From Endozoicomonas sp. GU-1 (GTDB lineage: Bacteria > Pseudomonadota > Gammaproteobacteria > Pseudomonadales > Endozoicomonadaceae): DNA of 64,000 nucleotides. The stretch spans positions 3,968,001 to 4,032,000 of the forward strand of contig NZ_CP114771.1 in NCBI RefSeq assembly GCF_027366395.1, given 5' to 3'. This document shows, one piece after another, positions 1 through 8,120 of this stretch (its first letter is position 1; every line of letters begins with the position of its first letter). A program made the translations under genes and the position numbers. A model generated the notes under the pieces. The model was not told the origin of the DNA and did not search any database. It worked only from the letters and a program-made list of their open reading frames with translations.

Positions 1-1
1 C

Positions 2-727
2 TTTGGTATGAAAGTGACGGTCATTTACTTCACCATTGCCCTGACCGTTTCCGTAGCCGGTGGTTACATTCTGGAGAAAATGGGCTTTGAACGTTTTGTA
101 CGCAAAGAGGTGGTCTATGGTGAAACCGCAGCGGCCAGCTGCTGTGGCAGCAAACCTGCGCCCAAGACCAGCTGTTGTGATACCGCGCCATCTGTGAATA
201 ACAACAGCAGCTGTTGTGACAGCAAACCAGCACCGAAGACCAGCTGCTGTGATGCCAAACCAGCTCCGGTGACGTCTACTGGTTGTGCAACCGCCTGTGG
301 CGACAGCAAGCCCAAAAGTGATGATCGCTGGGGCCGCATCTGGGGTGAAACCTGGAGTCAGTTCAAGCAGATCTTCCCGATCCTGATGCTGGGTGTGGGT
401 ATTGGTGCCTTTACTTATGGGTTTATTCCTGCGGACTTTATTGCCCAGTATGCAGGTCCGGACAACCCACTGGCGATTCCATTTGCTGCGGTTATTGGTG
501 TGCCCCTGTATATTCGGGCTGAAGCGGTGATTCCCCTGGCGTCTGCCCTGGCGGCTAAAGGCATGGGAATGGGGGCTCTGATGGCGTTGATTATCGGCAG
601 TGCCGGAGCCAGCCTGACAGAAGTCATTCTGCTTAAGAGCCTGTTCCGTAACCCGATGATTGTTGCCTTCCTGGTGGTGATTTTCACCATGGCGATCTCT
701 GCGGGTCTGGTGATGACCATTATCTGA
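2..727 (+). CDS. ArsP/DUF318-type membrane permease, 3' part, Cys-rich insert
   Basis: The frame is open to the left edge (codons for Phe-Gly precede the first Met at 8), so the gene starts outside the window. A first membrane helix (residues about 3-22 from that Met) is followed by a hydrophilic loop of about 60 residues made of repeated units with the pattern SCCxSKPAPKT, holding five CC pairs and more cysteines. Three or four further membrane segments follow, with the PLYIRAEAVIPLA and GSAGASLTEVILL stretches that resemble the second half of the permease family PF03773 (ArsP, and the SO_0444 Cu/Zn efflux group). Role inferred: export of a soft metal or organoarsenical, the Cys loop acting as a metal trap. 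The substrate cannot be told from the sequence. A MITE begins 20 bp after the stop codon. Confidence 0.8.
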   Translation, partial: FGMKVTVIYFTIALTVSVAGGYILEKMGFERFVRKEVVYGETAAASCCGSKPAPKTSCCDTAPSVNNNSSCCDSKPAPKTSCCDAKPAPVTSTGCATACGDSKPKSDDRWGRIWGETWSQFKQIFPILMLGVGIGAFTYGFIPADFIAQYAGPDNPLAIPFAAVIGVPLYIRAEAVIPLASALAAKGMGMGALMALIIGSAGASLTEVILLKSLFRNPMIVAFLVVIFTMAISAGLVMTII

Positions 728-746
728 CACTTGTTGAATATTTCCC

Positions 747-914
747 CTGGGAGGCTGACCGAGAATAGCGCCCGTAACGAGGATGGCAGAAAATTGAGGA
801 TAAAAATTCGGTTTTGTGAGGTGAATAGCGGGGCTATTTGCCGAACAAAAGCGGATTTTTAGACCAATTTGCTGCCACCGCAGTAGGGCAGTCTATTCTC
901 GGTCAGCCTCCCAG
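747..914. mobile_element. MITE family A, copy 1 (168 bp, 22-bp perfect TIRs)
   Basis: Positions 747-768 and 893-914 are perfect inverted repeats of each other (outer end CTGGGAGGCTGACC). The interior is itself imperfectly palindromic, so the whole element can fold into one long hairpin. It encodes nothing. A second, diverged copy lies at 33957-34115 inside an integron attC site. No target duplication is visible at this copy. Confidence 0.85.
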
Positions 915-1062
915 CTGCCGATCTTTCCTGAGAATATCAAGATGAAGTCGGCCAGTCTGGGGGTGTCGCCCCTCATTACCTTAAAGCACCTGCTAAAAAA
1001 GGCAGGAGCATTGTCGAAGATACTCTCTGACCGGATTTTTCAGAATTCACAGGGGATCTACC

Positions 1063-2142
1063 ATGCGTTCTTTGCCTTCCAGGGATCAAGTGTGTCAGAC
1101 GCTTCAAAACCTTGCCAATACAGGGGGCATTAATCAGCCAGTCCGCCTGAGTGGCAGTCATCAACTGAAAACAGATTCACCAAAAGTGAACTGGATGAGC
1201 CGCAAGGTCCAATCATTAACGCCTCAGAAAACAGTCTCTAGCGAAGGTCAGCAGAGAGAAAAAGCGGTTGAGTTGATCAATAAATATTCTAATAAATCAT
1301 TGAGTGCAAGAGAAATCACGGTAGGACAAGCCTTGCTGTTACTTCAGTCGCCAGCATCAGATAAAGAATTTATTGAATGTGTGAATTCAGACCAGTTAAA
1401 GCTTGAAACAGATATCGGTAAAATAATTTTCAACGATTATCTGGAACAAAAAATATCAAATCAATCTGAACCTTCGGTTGACCCTCTTGGCAAAGTCAAT
1501 CGCTTGATTGAAGAAATACCTGACTCCTCTGAAGCCGCCAGAACTCTGGCTGATCAGTGGTTGATAAGTCAGAAAATGAAACTTTTGGACAATACCCCTG
1601 CGTGTGAAAAAGTTGTGCAGGAAGTTCTGAGCACACCGGATTCCAGCATGGGCAAGCCGTCATTTGACGATCATGAGTATTTTCAGCATATAAGACAGGT
1701 TTTACCTGACTATTTGCAAAGGGTAGTAATGGTGGCAAATTTACCAGCTTCGGAGCTGGAAATATTGAAAAAGACAATGGAGGAAAAAGGGGTACCATCA
1801 TCCGATCCGCTCTACCAGACTACGTTGGCCCATATTGCTTCAGCATCAGGGCAAAATCCTGACGTTGCTATCAAAACAACCATAGAAAGTTACCAGGATT
1901 ATCGGACTCTCATCGAAAACGAGAAACAAGCAGTAAGCCAGTCATTAAAAGAAGACCGGCTTGAACTCAAAAAGTTTGAAGAAGAAAAAGTGACAATGAG
2001 TAAAGAGGACATACAGGAGTCTTTATGGGTGGGCCATACTGGTGTTCGTATTGCCAGTAATGAAAATAGATTGCAAGTACTCAGTGAATGGAGTGATTTA
2101 ATGGAAGTAGAGCTGAAACGCTTAAACTCAGAATCACTTTGA
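1063..2142 (+). CDS. Hypothetical protein, 359 aa, possible secreted effector
   Basis: I do not recognise the family. The protein is hydrophilic and Glu/Lys/Ser rich, has no signal peptide or membrane segment, looks mostly helical, and has a probable coiled coil near residues 290-330 (KEDRLELKKFEEEKVTMSKED). The start at 1063 follows AGGGGAT at a usable spacing. It stands alone between a MITE upstream and the ure/urt scar downstream. An N-terminal tract rich in Ser, Thr and Gln with no fold would suit a secreted effector, but this is inference only. Confidence 0.65.
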   Translation: MRSLPSRDQVCQTLQNLANTGGINQPVRLSGSHQLKTDSPKVNWMSRKVQSLTPQKTVSSEGQQREKAVELINKYSNKSLSAREITVGQALLLLQSPASDKEFIECVNSDQLKLETDIGKIIFNDYLEQKISNQSEPSVDPLGKVNRLIEEIPDSSEAARTLADQWLISQKMKLLDNTPACEKVVQEVLSTPDSSMGKPSFDDHEYFQHIRQVLPDYLQRVVMVANLPASELEILKKTMEEKGVPSSDPLYQTTLAHIASASGQNPDVAIKTTIESYQDYRTLIENEKQAVSQSLKEDRLELKKFEEEKVTMSKEDIQESLWVGHTGVRIASNENRLQVLSEWSDLMEVELKRLNSESL

Positions 2143-2226
2143 GTTCTCCCATGCATTGAAGCAGATCACGTTGGTTGAGTTTAATGATATTGCTGTTCGC
2201 CTGTAGCCGTTAACTCAGGAACTGAT

Positions 2227-2333
2227 GAGATAGCTGAGTAAGACCGTGTTTGAGAGCATCAGAGAAATTCGGCTCTGATGCTCTTCTGCTCAACAGGCCC
2301 TGTGCTTTCTTCTTCTGATAAACCTTCACGCCA
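2227..2333 (-). pseudogene. Remnant of the 3' end and downstream flank of the ureJ-like gene
   Basis: These 107 bp match 10687-10793 almost base for base: the region below the small ureJ-like gene and its last codons (VYQKKKA). The match breaks inside the gene at an ACGCC-ACCGGT junction, and urtE-derived sequence follows within a few bases. It is one edge of a deletion scar of a second ure-urt locus. Confidence 0.85.
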
Positions 2334-2339
2334 CCGGTC

Positions 2340-2964
2340 TCCGTGCATTTTCCTGCCAGCCCAGCCAGGCCCTGAAGTCGGTATCCATTGCCGTGCATAA
2401 GGGACAGGTGACGAACGTTATGGGGCGAAATGGTGTTGACGAATGAGAAGTTCTAGCCGGTCTATTTTTCCATCGGTACGCTTAAAACCTGCAAGCATGG
2501 CTTCAGCCAAAGCAGAAACATCGGCTTTAACACCCGCAAGCTCACGATCTTGTTGGGCAAACCGTGTACGCATCTCCTGTCGTGTCGCCAGTATCTCCTG
2601 ATGGGTATCACCAGTGATTTTGAAGAGATTACGAACTGCACTGTCCAGCGAATCAAAATGGGATTCAAGTTTCTCCACTCTGGCTTCCAATGACATACTG
2701 CATACCATTACGTTTATTGTTTGAGACATGAGCATAGCAAACAATAAAGACTGGCACAGAGACACCTAACACCCGCCTCTGGCACAATCCTGTGGCAGGG
2801 CAGGGGTCGGTCATTGGTCTGGGCCGTGACCGGGGTGAGACGGCTATTCTGCTGGTTGAGCCGTTCTTTGAGTTTGCCAGCGGATACTGGACCAAGGCGA
2901 GGTTGCCCTGGCAGGAACCGGCGACGCCATGGATGAAGTTGCCGTTCGTCGTTTAATTACTGTT
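2340..2964 (+). pseudogene. urtE: Broken urtE copy in three pieces
   Basis: Segments match the intact urtE at 21474-22169: 2340-2434 matches about 21490-21584 (residues around ALKSV to GRNGV), 2768-2800 matches about 21626-21660, and 2805-2964 matches about 21988-22169, ending with the same codons for VAVRRL and the stop. The Walker A lysine, the signature motif and Walker B are lost, and a 330-bp foreign stretch (2435-2767) sits inside. It cannot encode an ATPase. Sequence after the stop also matches the flank of the intact gene. Confidence 0.9.
2418..2696 (-). CDS. Small coiled-coil protein inserted in the urtE remnant
   Basis: Reading from the Met at 2696 (MSLEARVEKLESHF) gives a 92-residue protein that is almost all amphipathic helix with regular heptads, including ATRQEMRTRFAQQDRELAGVKADVSALAEA. 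The type is common next to toxin-like and phage genes, but I assign no function. The last seven residues (RQHHFAP) are read from urtE-derived DNA, so the original C-terminus was probably different. Starts at 2708 and 2765 are also possible; none has a strong ribosome binding site. It may be a relic carried in with the insertion. Confidence 0.45.
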   Translation of the reverse strand: MSLEARVEKLESHFDSLDSAVRNLFKITGDTHQEILATRQEMRTRFAQQDRELAGVKADVSALAEAMLAGFKRTDGKIDRLELLIRQHHFAP

Positions 2965-3165
2965 TGATAACCGGTAATTGTACTCGGTGTCACCGCTGGT
3001 GGCCTGATTTAAAAAGGTATTTTGATAAACAGTTCGATGGTAACATTTTACTCCTATACAACTATTTTCAAATTGTCGTGTAAAGTACAACTGCCTTAAT
3101 ACTCAAGGAAATGGCATAGAGGGGCGGTAGTGTGAGTGCTTTCAGGAATGTTTTATCATTTTTTA

Positions 3166-3667
3166 TCAGCGATCAACCGGGCTTAAAACCGCTTTACCAC
3201 CGCGATTGAGTACATGGGTCTGTAATGCTTCAACAGACGCTTTGGGCAACAGAGTCATTCTGTCTTTACCGTCCTTGCCATGGCGAACGGTAATTTCCAT
3301 GCGCCCAAAATCAACATCCTGAACTCTGAGACGCAGAGCTTCCTTCAGTCACCGAAAACACAACAGGAAGTTTTTTGGTGCGTTTGGATTTTTGCCAGTC
3401 ATTGATCGTGAAACTGTCACGCCTCAGCACTTGTTTGTACAAAAAGACCAGGGCACTCAATGCCTGCTGCTGGGTACTGACAGCAACGTGCTTTTTCATC
3501 ACCAGATAAGTGAGAAAATCACGGACATCATCGCCAGCCAGTAAATCGGGATGGTGCATTTTATAAAATTTTATAAAGCGTTTAATCCAGTCCCAGTAGC
3601 TGCGCTCGGTAGACAGAGAATAACCGGCAGAGCGAATGGCAATTTGAAAACGTTCTTGTAATCTCAT
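3166..3667 (-). pseudogene. intI: Integron integrase A, internally deleted
   Basis: The N-terminal 103 codons (MRLQERFQIAIRSAGYSLST...) and the last codons ([11 protein letters not shown], stop at 3166-3168) match integrase B at 22628-23576. Two blocks are missing: about 90 bp lost between two CTTCAGTC direct repeats, and about 360 bp carrying the catalytic HxxR and Tyr region. The gene is therefore dead. It reads away from attI A and the cassettes, the normal integron arrangement, and a LexA box lies just upstream. Confidence 0.9.
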
Positions 3668-3684
3668 ATAAGTCCTGCTTGTTA

Positions 3685-3700
3685 CTGTATTTTTATACAG
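3685..3700. promoter_or_regulatory. LexA box in front of integrase A
   Basis: The sequence CTGTATTTTTATACAG is a perfect CTGT-N8-ACAG SOS operator, 18 bp upstream of the integrase A start. The same site stands in front of integrase B. SOS control of integron integrases is well established. Confidence 0.85.
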
Positions 3701-3894
3701 AAAAAGCTGGTTCGTATATGCAGAAAATCAACTGAATGGTTAACCTGTTGTTTCGAATGAAAATAAAGCAGTCTGTAATCACACGGGTTGCTTGACCGAA
3801 AAATATACGAATTACTAAATGCGAATTAGAAGATATAGCCTTTAAAATGCAGAACGCTATGTAAGTCACGCTGTATGGGGGTATCGGCTGGTGC

Positions 3895-3951
3895 GTATAG
3901 CGAATCTACAGTATGTTATGTGAAACTGATTCGTGTAAACGACTGTTATGC
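3895..3951 (+). other. attI A, core GTTATGC at 3945-3951
   Basis: A block ending TCGTGTAAACGACTGTTATG lies between the integrase start and the first cassette and is shared with attI B (23855-23861) and with a fragment at 9124-9146. Recombination falls between G3945 and T3946: the first cassette begins TTATGCC and its own attC starts with the complementary GGCATAA (4557-4563). The stretch 3701-3894 holds no gene; by analogy it should contain the cassette promoter and integrase-binding repeats. Confidence 0.8.
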
Positions 3952-3998
3952 CCTTGGTGCACACATCAAAATATATTCAAAATTGATCGGTATTAATT

Positions 3999-4655
3999 AT
4001 GGGAAAGCAATTTGAAAAGTTGTCAATTGAACAGAAAAAATTTATATCAGATCAAAAGATGTTTTTTGTTGGCACAGCGGCAAGTACTGGAAAAGTGAAT
4101 ATCTCACCAAAAGGGATGGATTCTTTTCGTGTTCTCGATGAAAAAACTGTCTTGTGGTTGAACTTGACTGGGAGTGGAAATGAAACTTCTGCTCATGTGC
4201 AAGAACTCCCGAGAATGACAATCATGTTTTGTGCGTTCACAGGAAAACCTGAGATTCTGAGGCTTTATGGGAAAGCAGAAGTCCTGCACAAAGGTAATTC
4301 GAAATGGTCTGAATATCTTGAGCTATTCTCTTCACCGATTGGTGCAAGACAACTTTTCATTCTCAACATAGAGTTAGTTCAATCATCTTGTGGTTTTTCT
4401 GTACCACTTTATGAATATCAACAAGATAGAAAAACACTTTTAAAGTGGGCGAAGAATAAAGGTCAAGAAGGCATTGAAGAATATTGGAATGATAGAAATC
4501 AAACTAGCCTTGACGGGAAACCAACAAACATTAAAGAATTGAGTAAAACTTCAACAGGCATAAATCGGGTAAGGGCTGGTCTTTCTCCAGCCCTCCCCAC
4601 AGCACCCGGCATGCGGGTCCGCACCGGGCGGTTCAACGATGATGGTGAAACCTGA
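3999..4655 (+). CDS. Pyridoxamine 5'-phosphate oxidase-like flavin/heme-fold protein (cassette A1)
   Basis: Residues 5-150 form the split-barrel typical of PNPOx-like proteins (Pfam PF01243 group): IEQKKFISDQKMFFVGTAA, a turn with NISPKGMDSFRVL, then ELPRMTIMFCAF and ILRLYGKAEVL. Such proteins bind FMN, F420 or heme; the cofactor is not determined. The frame runs on into the group II intron at 4564, so the last 31 residues (from GIN) are intron-encoded. With the intron removed the frame would continue into attC and stop there (TGITRNSRGRLRCP). A natural stop upstream of attC is absent, which is common in cassettes. Confidence 0.8.
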   Translation: MGKQFEKLSIEQKKFISDQKMFFVGTAASTGKVNISPKGMDSFRVLDEKTVLWLNLTGSGNETSAHVQELPRMTIMFCAFTGKPEILRLYGKAEVLHKGNSKWSEYLELFSSPIGARQLFILNIELVQSSCGFSVPLYEYQQDRKTLLKWAKNKGQEGIEEYWNDRNQTSLDGKPTNIKELSKTSTGINRVRAGLSPALPTAPGMRVRTGRFNDDGET

Positions 4656-6496
4656 TCCATAAGTCTTTCAATGAAACAAGCCCAATTTTCGCGAGGTAAT
4701 TGTTATTCAGTGCCTGTTGTACCGCATAAGTTTTACTCAGACGGTAATACCCTTTGCTGCTGGCTGCGATCTTGGCGGCGTTCACTTTATCAACGCCTAA
4801 CCTGACCAGATTCTTGAAACGGGTTTTTGGCTTGCGCCATTGCTTCAGAAAACAGCAACGGATTCGCCGACGTATCCATTGATCCAGCAGGGGAATTGGT
4901 CGGTAATATTCCGATAACCGAAAATACCCCATCCAACCCCGGATATATTGCGCCAGTTTGCGTAACCGATGTTGCATTGAGACACCCCAGCGACGACTGG
5001 TCAACTTGAGTATCCGGTATTTGAATCGGTCCAGACACTTCTGGGCCCAGCGAACTTTCTTCCCTGTGAAGGTGAAACTCAGGAATTCGCTTTCTGTTGC
5101 TTTCACAACTTTACTTTTCCGGGAGTTAATCTTCAGTTTCAATTTGCGTTCAATGAATTGGGTAATGCTGTGCATCACCCGATCCCCTGCACGCTGACTT
5201 TTGACGAGAATCACAAAATCATCACAGTATCTTGCAAAGCAATGACCCCGATATTCAAGCTCCTTGTCGAGTTCGTCGAGGACCACATTAGACAGCAAGG
5301 GTGATAAAGGCCCACCCTGTGGCATGCCAACCCTGGTCGGGTAGACATTGCCCTCAATCATGACTCCGGAGCGCAGGTAGCGACCAATCAGTTTCAGAAG
5401 GCGTTTGTCGCGGACCTTACGGGAGACCCTCGACATCAAAACGTCGTGATTAACCGTATCAAAGAATTTACTCAGATCAACGTCAACGGCGTAATGTAGC
5501 CCCCCGTTGATCAACTGCTTAACCTGACGGACTCCGTCGTGTGCTGACCGTCCCGGTCGGTAGCCAAAGCTGTTTGGGGAAAATCCCGGGTCAAAGACAG
5601 GCGTCAGCACCTGCACAATGGCCTGCTGTATGACCCTGTCGATCACGGTTGGGATTCCCAGCAAGCGTTCACCGCCGTCCGGCTTTTCTATTACATGCCG
5701 GCGCACGGGTGACGGCTGATAGGTTCCGTCCAATAAGGCTTGACGCACTGAAGGCCAATGCTGTTTGGCAAAGTCTGGATAAGCTTCAATGGTGACTCCA
5801 TCGATACCCGGAGCACCCTTGTTGCTTCTGACCTGTTTCCATGCGCTTGCCAGATTAGCCGGTTCAAGTACGCAATTTAGTAGATCATGGTTCAAAGCTG
5901 GTCAAAGATTCTGTCGCCAGGTACGGTGAGTCGCCGGACGGCTGCATCGCCCTGAGGGAATCAGTCTCCTCTTTGTCATCGATGTTCGGCCCTTCGCTGA
6001 CGACTTCCCGTCCATTAATGACTTTTGTCGTACAGCTACTATGGCCTCTGCTGACTTCTGTCCAATCACCACGCAGGGTTACCTCTGCTGGCGCTATTGG
6101 TTGCCATCGGGTTTGCTCGAACAGGATGATGAGTCACTGTTCGCCGAGCCTGTTGTAACCAGTGGCTGAGAACTGGGAACTTACCAATCGCATGTTGAAC
6201 AGATCTCCCCGGATAAGAACATGGACTTTCAGTGCACAACCGCCGCATTTACCGTGTCTCACGAACCAGAGGGCTTTGTGATCCTTGGCTCACTCGCCCA
6301 GAGACTCAGCCTTGTATGCGATTTCTGTACGTCGGCTCGCACCTTTGCACTCAGACTGCCTCCGCACAGCCCCTCGCGGGACTGCACTTGCCTTAAGCTA
6401 GTGGTTGTCATCAGCAGGCGTCTTTACCGCCAGTCAGATGTAGGTTCTCCCACAGGGGACTTTCACCCCATCAGTTCATGCCCATGCCGGGCGTAC
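4564..6496 (-). mobile_element. Group IIC-attC intron, copy 1, full length (1,933 bp)
   Basis: On the minus strand it begins GTACGCCCGG at 6496 and ends TTACCCGAT at 4564. Domain V (CCGCCCGGTGCGGACCCGCA and the returning GCCGGG) and domain VI (GGGCTGG/CCAGCCC hairpin with a bulged A near the 3' end) lie at 4566-4635. It is inserted in the attC of cassette A1 between GGCATAA and C, on the strand opposite to the cassette genes, as expected for this class. Copies at 24779 and 26712 have exactly the same length. Confidence 0.95.
4633..5895 (-). CDS. Group II intron reverse transcriptase/maturase, copy 1
   Basis: A 420-residue intron-encoded protein: RT domain with GIPTVIDRVIQQAI, the fingers block YAVDVDLSKFFDTVNHDVL and the catalytic FARYCDDFVILV (YCDD), then the maturase/thumb domain (YIRGWMGYFRLSEY, WIRRRIRCCFLKQW). 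There is no HNH endonuclease domain, which fits class C introns that use attC hairpins rather than cutting the second strand. It should splice the intron and copy it into new attC sites. The frame is intact and nearly identical in two other copies in the window, so mobility is probably recent. Confidence 0.95.
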   Translation of the reverse strand: MNHDLLNCVLEPANLASAWKQVRSNKGAPGIDGVTIEAYPDFAKQHWPSVRQALLDGTYQPSPVRRHVIEKPDGGERLLGIPTVIDRVIQQAIVQVLTPVFDPGFSPNSFGYRPGRSAHDGVRQVKQLINGGLHYAVDVDLSKFFDTVNHDVLMSRVSRKVRDKRLLKLIGRYLRSGVMIEGNVYPTRVGMPQGGPLSPLLSNVVLDELDKELEYRGHCFARYCDDFVILVKSQRAGDRVMHSITQFIERKLKLKINSRKSKVVKATESEFLSFTFTGKKVRWAQKCLDRFKYRILKLTSRRWGVSMQHRLRKLAQYIRGWMGYFRLSEYYRPIPLLDQWIRRRIRCCFLKQWRKPKTRFKNLVRLGVDKVNAAKIAASSKGYYRLSKTYAVQQALNNNYLAKIGLVSLKDLWIRFHHHR

Positions 6497-6545
6497 CAAG
6501 AAATTCCAGGGGACGCCTACGGTGCCCCTGAATTTGGCGTTAGAT
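6497..6545 (+). other. attC of cassette A1 (right part) with core GTTAGAT
   Basis: Joining 4557-4563 (GGCATAA) to 6497 restores an attC with the stem ATTCCAGGGG / CCCCTGAAT and the core GTTAGAT at 6539-6545. The intron lies between its two outermost bases. Confidence 0.85.
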
Positions 6546-6827
6546 TCACTCAGCGAGTTCATACGTGGCTTCAAAAATGTCAGGCTTGCAAGGGTAAAGT
6601 TCACCCTTCACACCTTTGATGATGTAATCCCCTTCATAAGCAGTCATTGTGCCCTCCAGTGTTTTAATAACACACTCGCTGTCCAGATACCCACTAGGGG
6701 AGGCCCAATGAACACGAACGGTTTGGTTTTGTTCCGCTTCTGAAAACCGATCTGGCGTGTGCTGTTCTGCCGTACCTTCAAATTTGAAAGCCTCAACGAC
6801 AATAGGTTTCTTTTTGTATTTTGGCAT
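6546..6827 (-). CDS. Small phage-type protein, 93 aa (cassette A2, reverse oriented)
   Basis: The start at 6827 gives MPKYKKKPIVVEAFKFEG and is preceded by CTGGAGAAGCAG, a good ribosome binding site; the longer frame to 6875 reads into attC. The ending GDYIIKGVKGELYPCKPDIFEATY is typical of a widespread family of short prophage proteins of unknown function. It is read against the cassette direction, so it must carry its own promoter within the cassette or use antisense transcription. Confidence 0.75.
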   Translation of the reverse strand: MPKYKKKPIVVEAFKFEGTAEQHTPDRFSEAEQNQTVRVHWASPSGYLDSECVIKTLEGTMTAYEGDYIIKGVKGELYPCKPDIFEATYELAE

Positions 6828-6856
6828 TCTGCTTCTCCAGCTCCATGTAATCGTGA

Positions 6857-6905
6857 ATCTAACAACAGCTTTCAACGGACTACGCCGTTGAAGCGGGGGT
6901 TAGCC
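6857..6905 (+). other. attC of cassette A2
   Basis: It starts with ATCTAAC (6857) and ends with core GTTAGCC (6899-6905), with the stem TTTCAACGG / CCGTTGAA between. GAATCTAAC is the exact complement of the cassette's own left end (G|TTAGATTC at 6540). Confidence 0.9.
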
Positions 6906-6930
6906 GTTTAATCAGAGGTCATACAAAAAA

Positions 6931-7686
6931 ATGATAAGATCAAAGTATCTCCAAGGAAAAGAAATTCCAGTTTTTGATGTGAGAGTATCGTTAGCTATTG
7001 ATAATTATCAAATTGATGGTGGCGGAAAGACAATGGTTATTGGAGTACAAAACCTACAAGGAGAAATTTATAGAGTTATTCGCGCAACTGGTTTGGGAGC
7101 ATATATTAGTATCACTTCAGATCTTGCAGAAATAGGTCTTGAAGATGAGTTAAAAGATAGTCAGTTCGGTAAAAACGGATACGATAGTTTATTTGTTATC
7201 CCTGAAGAACTAAAAAATGAAATAGCAAACTCAACTCATATCGAGCCACCATCACTGCTTGACGATCTTCAAAGTGCAGAGTTAATACAAAGCACAGAAA
7301 GGAACGATATAGTAAATAGTAGAATTGGTCAGGGGGTTTTTAGAAAATCCTTGATTGAATATTGGAAAGGTTGTGCTGTAACAGATTGTTGTTTTGCTCC
7401 TATGCTAATAGCATCGCATATAAAGCCATGGAGAGATTCAAACGACCAGGAAAGATTAGACCTGTATAATGGTTTTCTATTAGCGCCCAATTTAGATATG
7501 GCATTTGATTCTGGTTACATTTCCTTTGATTCAAAAGGTAAAATAATTATATCAAGTGCTTTCAAGGCTGTTGATTCATATTCGCTGCGTATTACTCCAA
7601 AGCTGAAAATCAAACAAAAACTACTTACAGATAAACACCGTGAGTATCTCTCATTTCATCGAGAGAATGTGCTAATCAACGGCTAA
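6931..7686 (+). CDS. HNH endonuclease-domain protein (cassette A3)
   Basis: A 251-residue protein. Residues about 125-250 match the HNH_2-type restriction nuclease module: GQGVFRKSLIEYWKGCAVTDC, then ASHIKPW with the metal-binding His, NGFLLAPNLDMAFDSGYISFD and a final helix. The N-terminal 120 residues (ligand- or DNA-sensing part) are not recognised. Modules of this architecture are common in defence islands as modification-sensing restriction enzymes; that role is inferred. Base composition is much richer in A/T than the flanking DNA. The stop codon forms part of the attC left core (CGGCTAA), where intron copy 2 is inserted. Confidence 0.8.
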   Translation: MIRSKYLQGKEIPVFDVRVSLAIDNYQIDGGGKTMVIGVQNLQGEIYRVIRATGLGAYISITSDLAEIGLEDELKDSQFGKNGYDSLFVIPEELKNEIANSTHIEPPSLLDDLQSAELIQSTERNDIVNSRIGQGVFRKSLIEYWKGCAVTDCCFAPMLIASHIKPWRDSNDQERLDLYNGFLLAPNLDMAFDSGYISFDSKGKIIISSAFKAVDSYSLRITPKLKIKQKLLTDKHREYLSFHRENVLING

Positions 7687-8120
7687 ATCGGGTAAGGGCT
7701 GGTCTTTCTCCAACCCTCCCCACAGCACCCGGCATGCGGGTCCGCACCGGGCGGTTCAACGATGATGGTGAAACCTGATCCATAAGTCTTTCAATGAAAC
7801 AAGCCCAATTTTCGCGAGGTAATTGTTATTCAGTGCCTGTTGTACCGCATAAGTTTTACTCAGACGGTAATACCCTTTGCTGCTGGCTGCGATCTTGGCG
7901 GCGTTCACTTTATCAACGCCTAACCTGACCAGATTCTTAAAACGAGTTTTCGGCTTGCGCCATTGCTTCAGAAAACAGCAACGGATTCGCCGATGTATCC
8001 ATTGATCCAGCAGGGGAATTGGTCGGTAATATTCCGATAACCGGAAATAACCCATCTAACCCCGGATATATTGCGCCAGTTTGTGTAACCGATGTAGCAT
8101 TGAGACACCCCAGCGACGAC
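7687..8120 (-). pseudogene. Group IIC-attC intron, copy 2, only the 3' third left
   Basis: The 3' end, domains V-VI and the last 120 or so codons of the maturase match intron copy 1. The frame carries a TAG in place of the Trp codon of RGWMGYF, and the rest of the intron is cut off at 8120, where the REP-type transposase unit begins. It is inserted after CGGCTAA, the attC left core of cassette A3. Confidence 0.9.

Noticed and set aside
942-1133. Small ORF before the 359-aa gene
   Set aside because: Overlaps the better supported gene at 1063 and lacks any feature of a real protein.
6221-6619. Plus-strand open frames recurring at 6221, 26436, 28369 and 30774
   Set aside because: They repeat only because they lie in the 5' RNA domain of the group II intron; the intron is read from the minus strand there.
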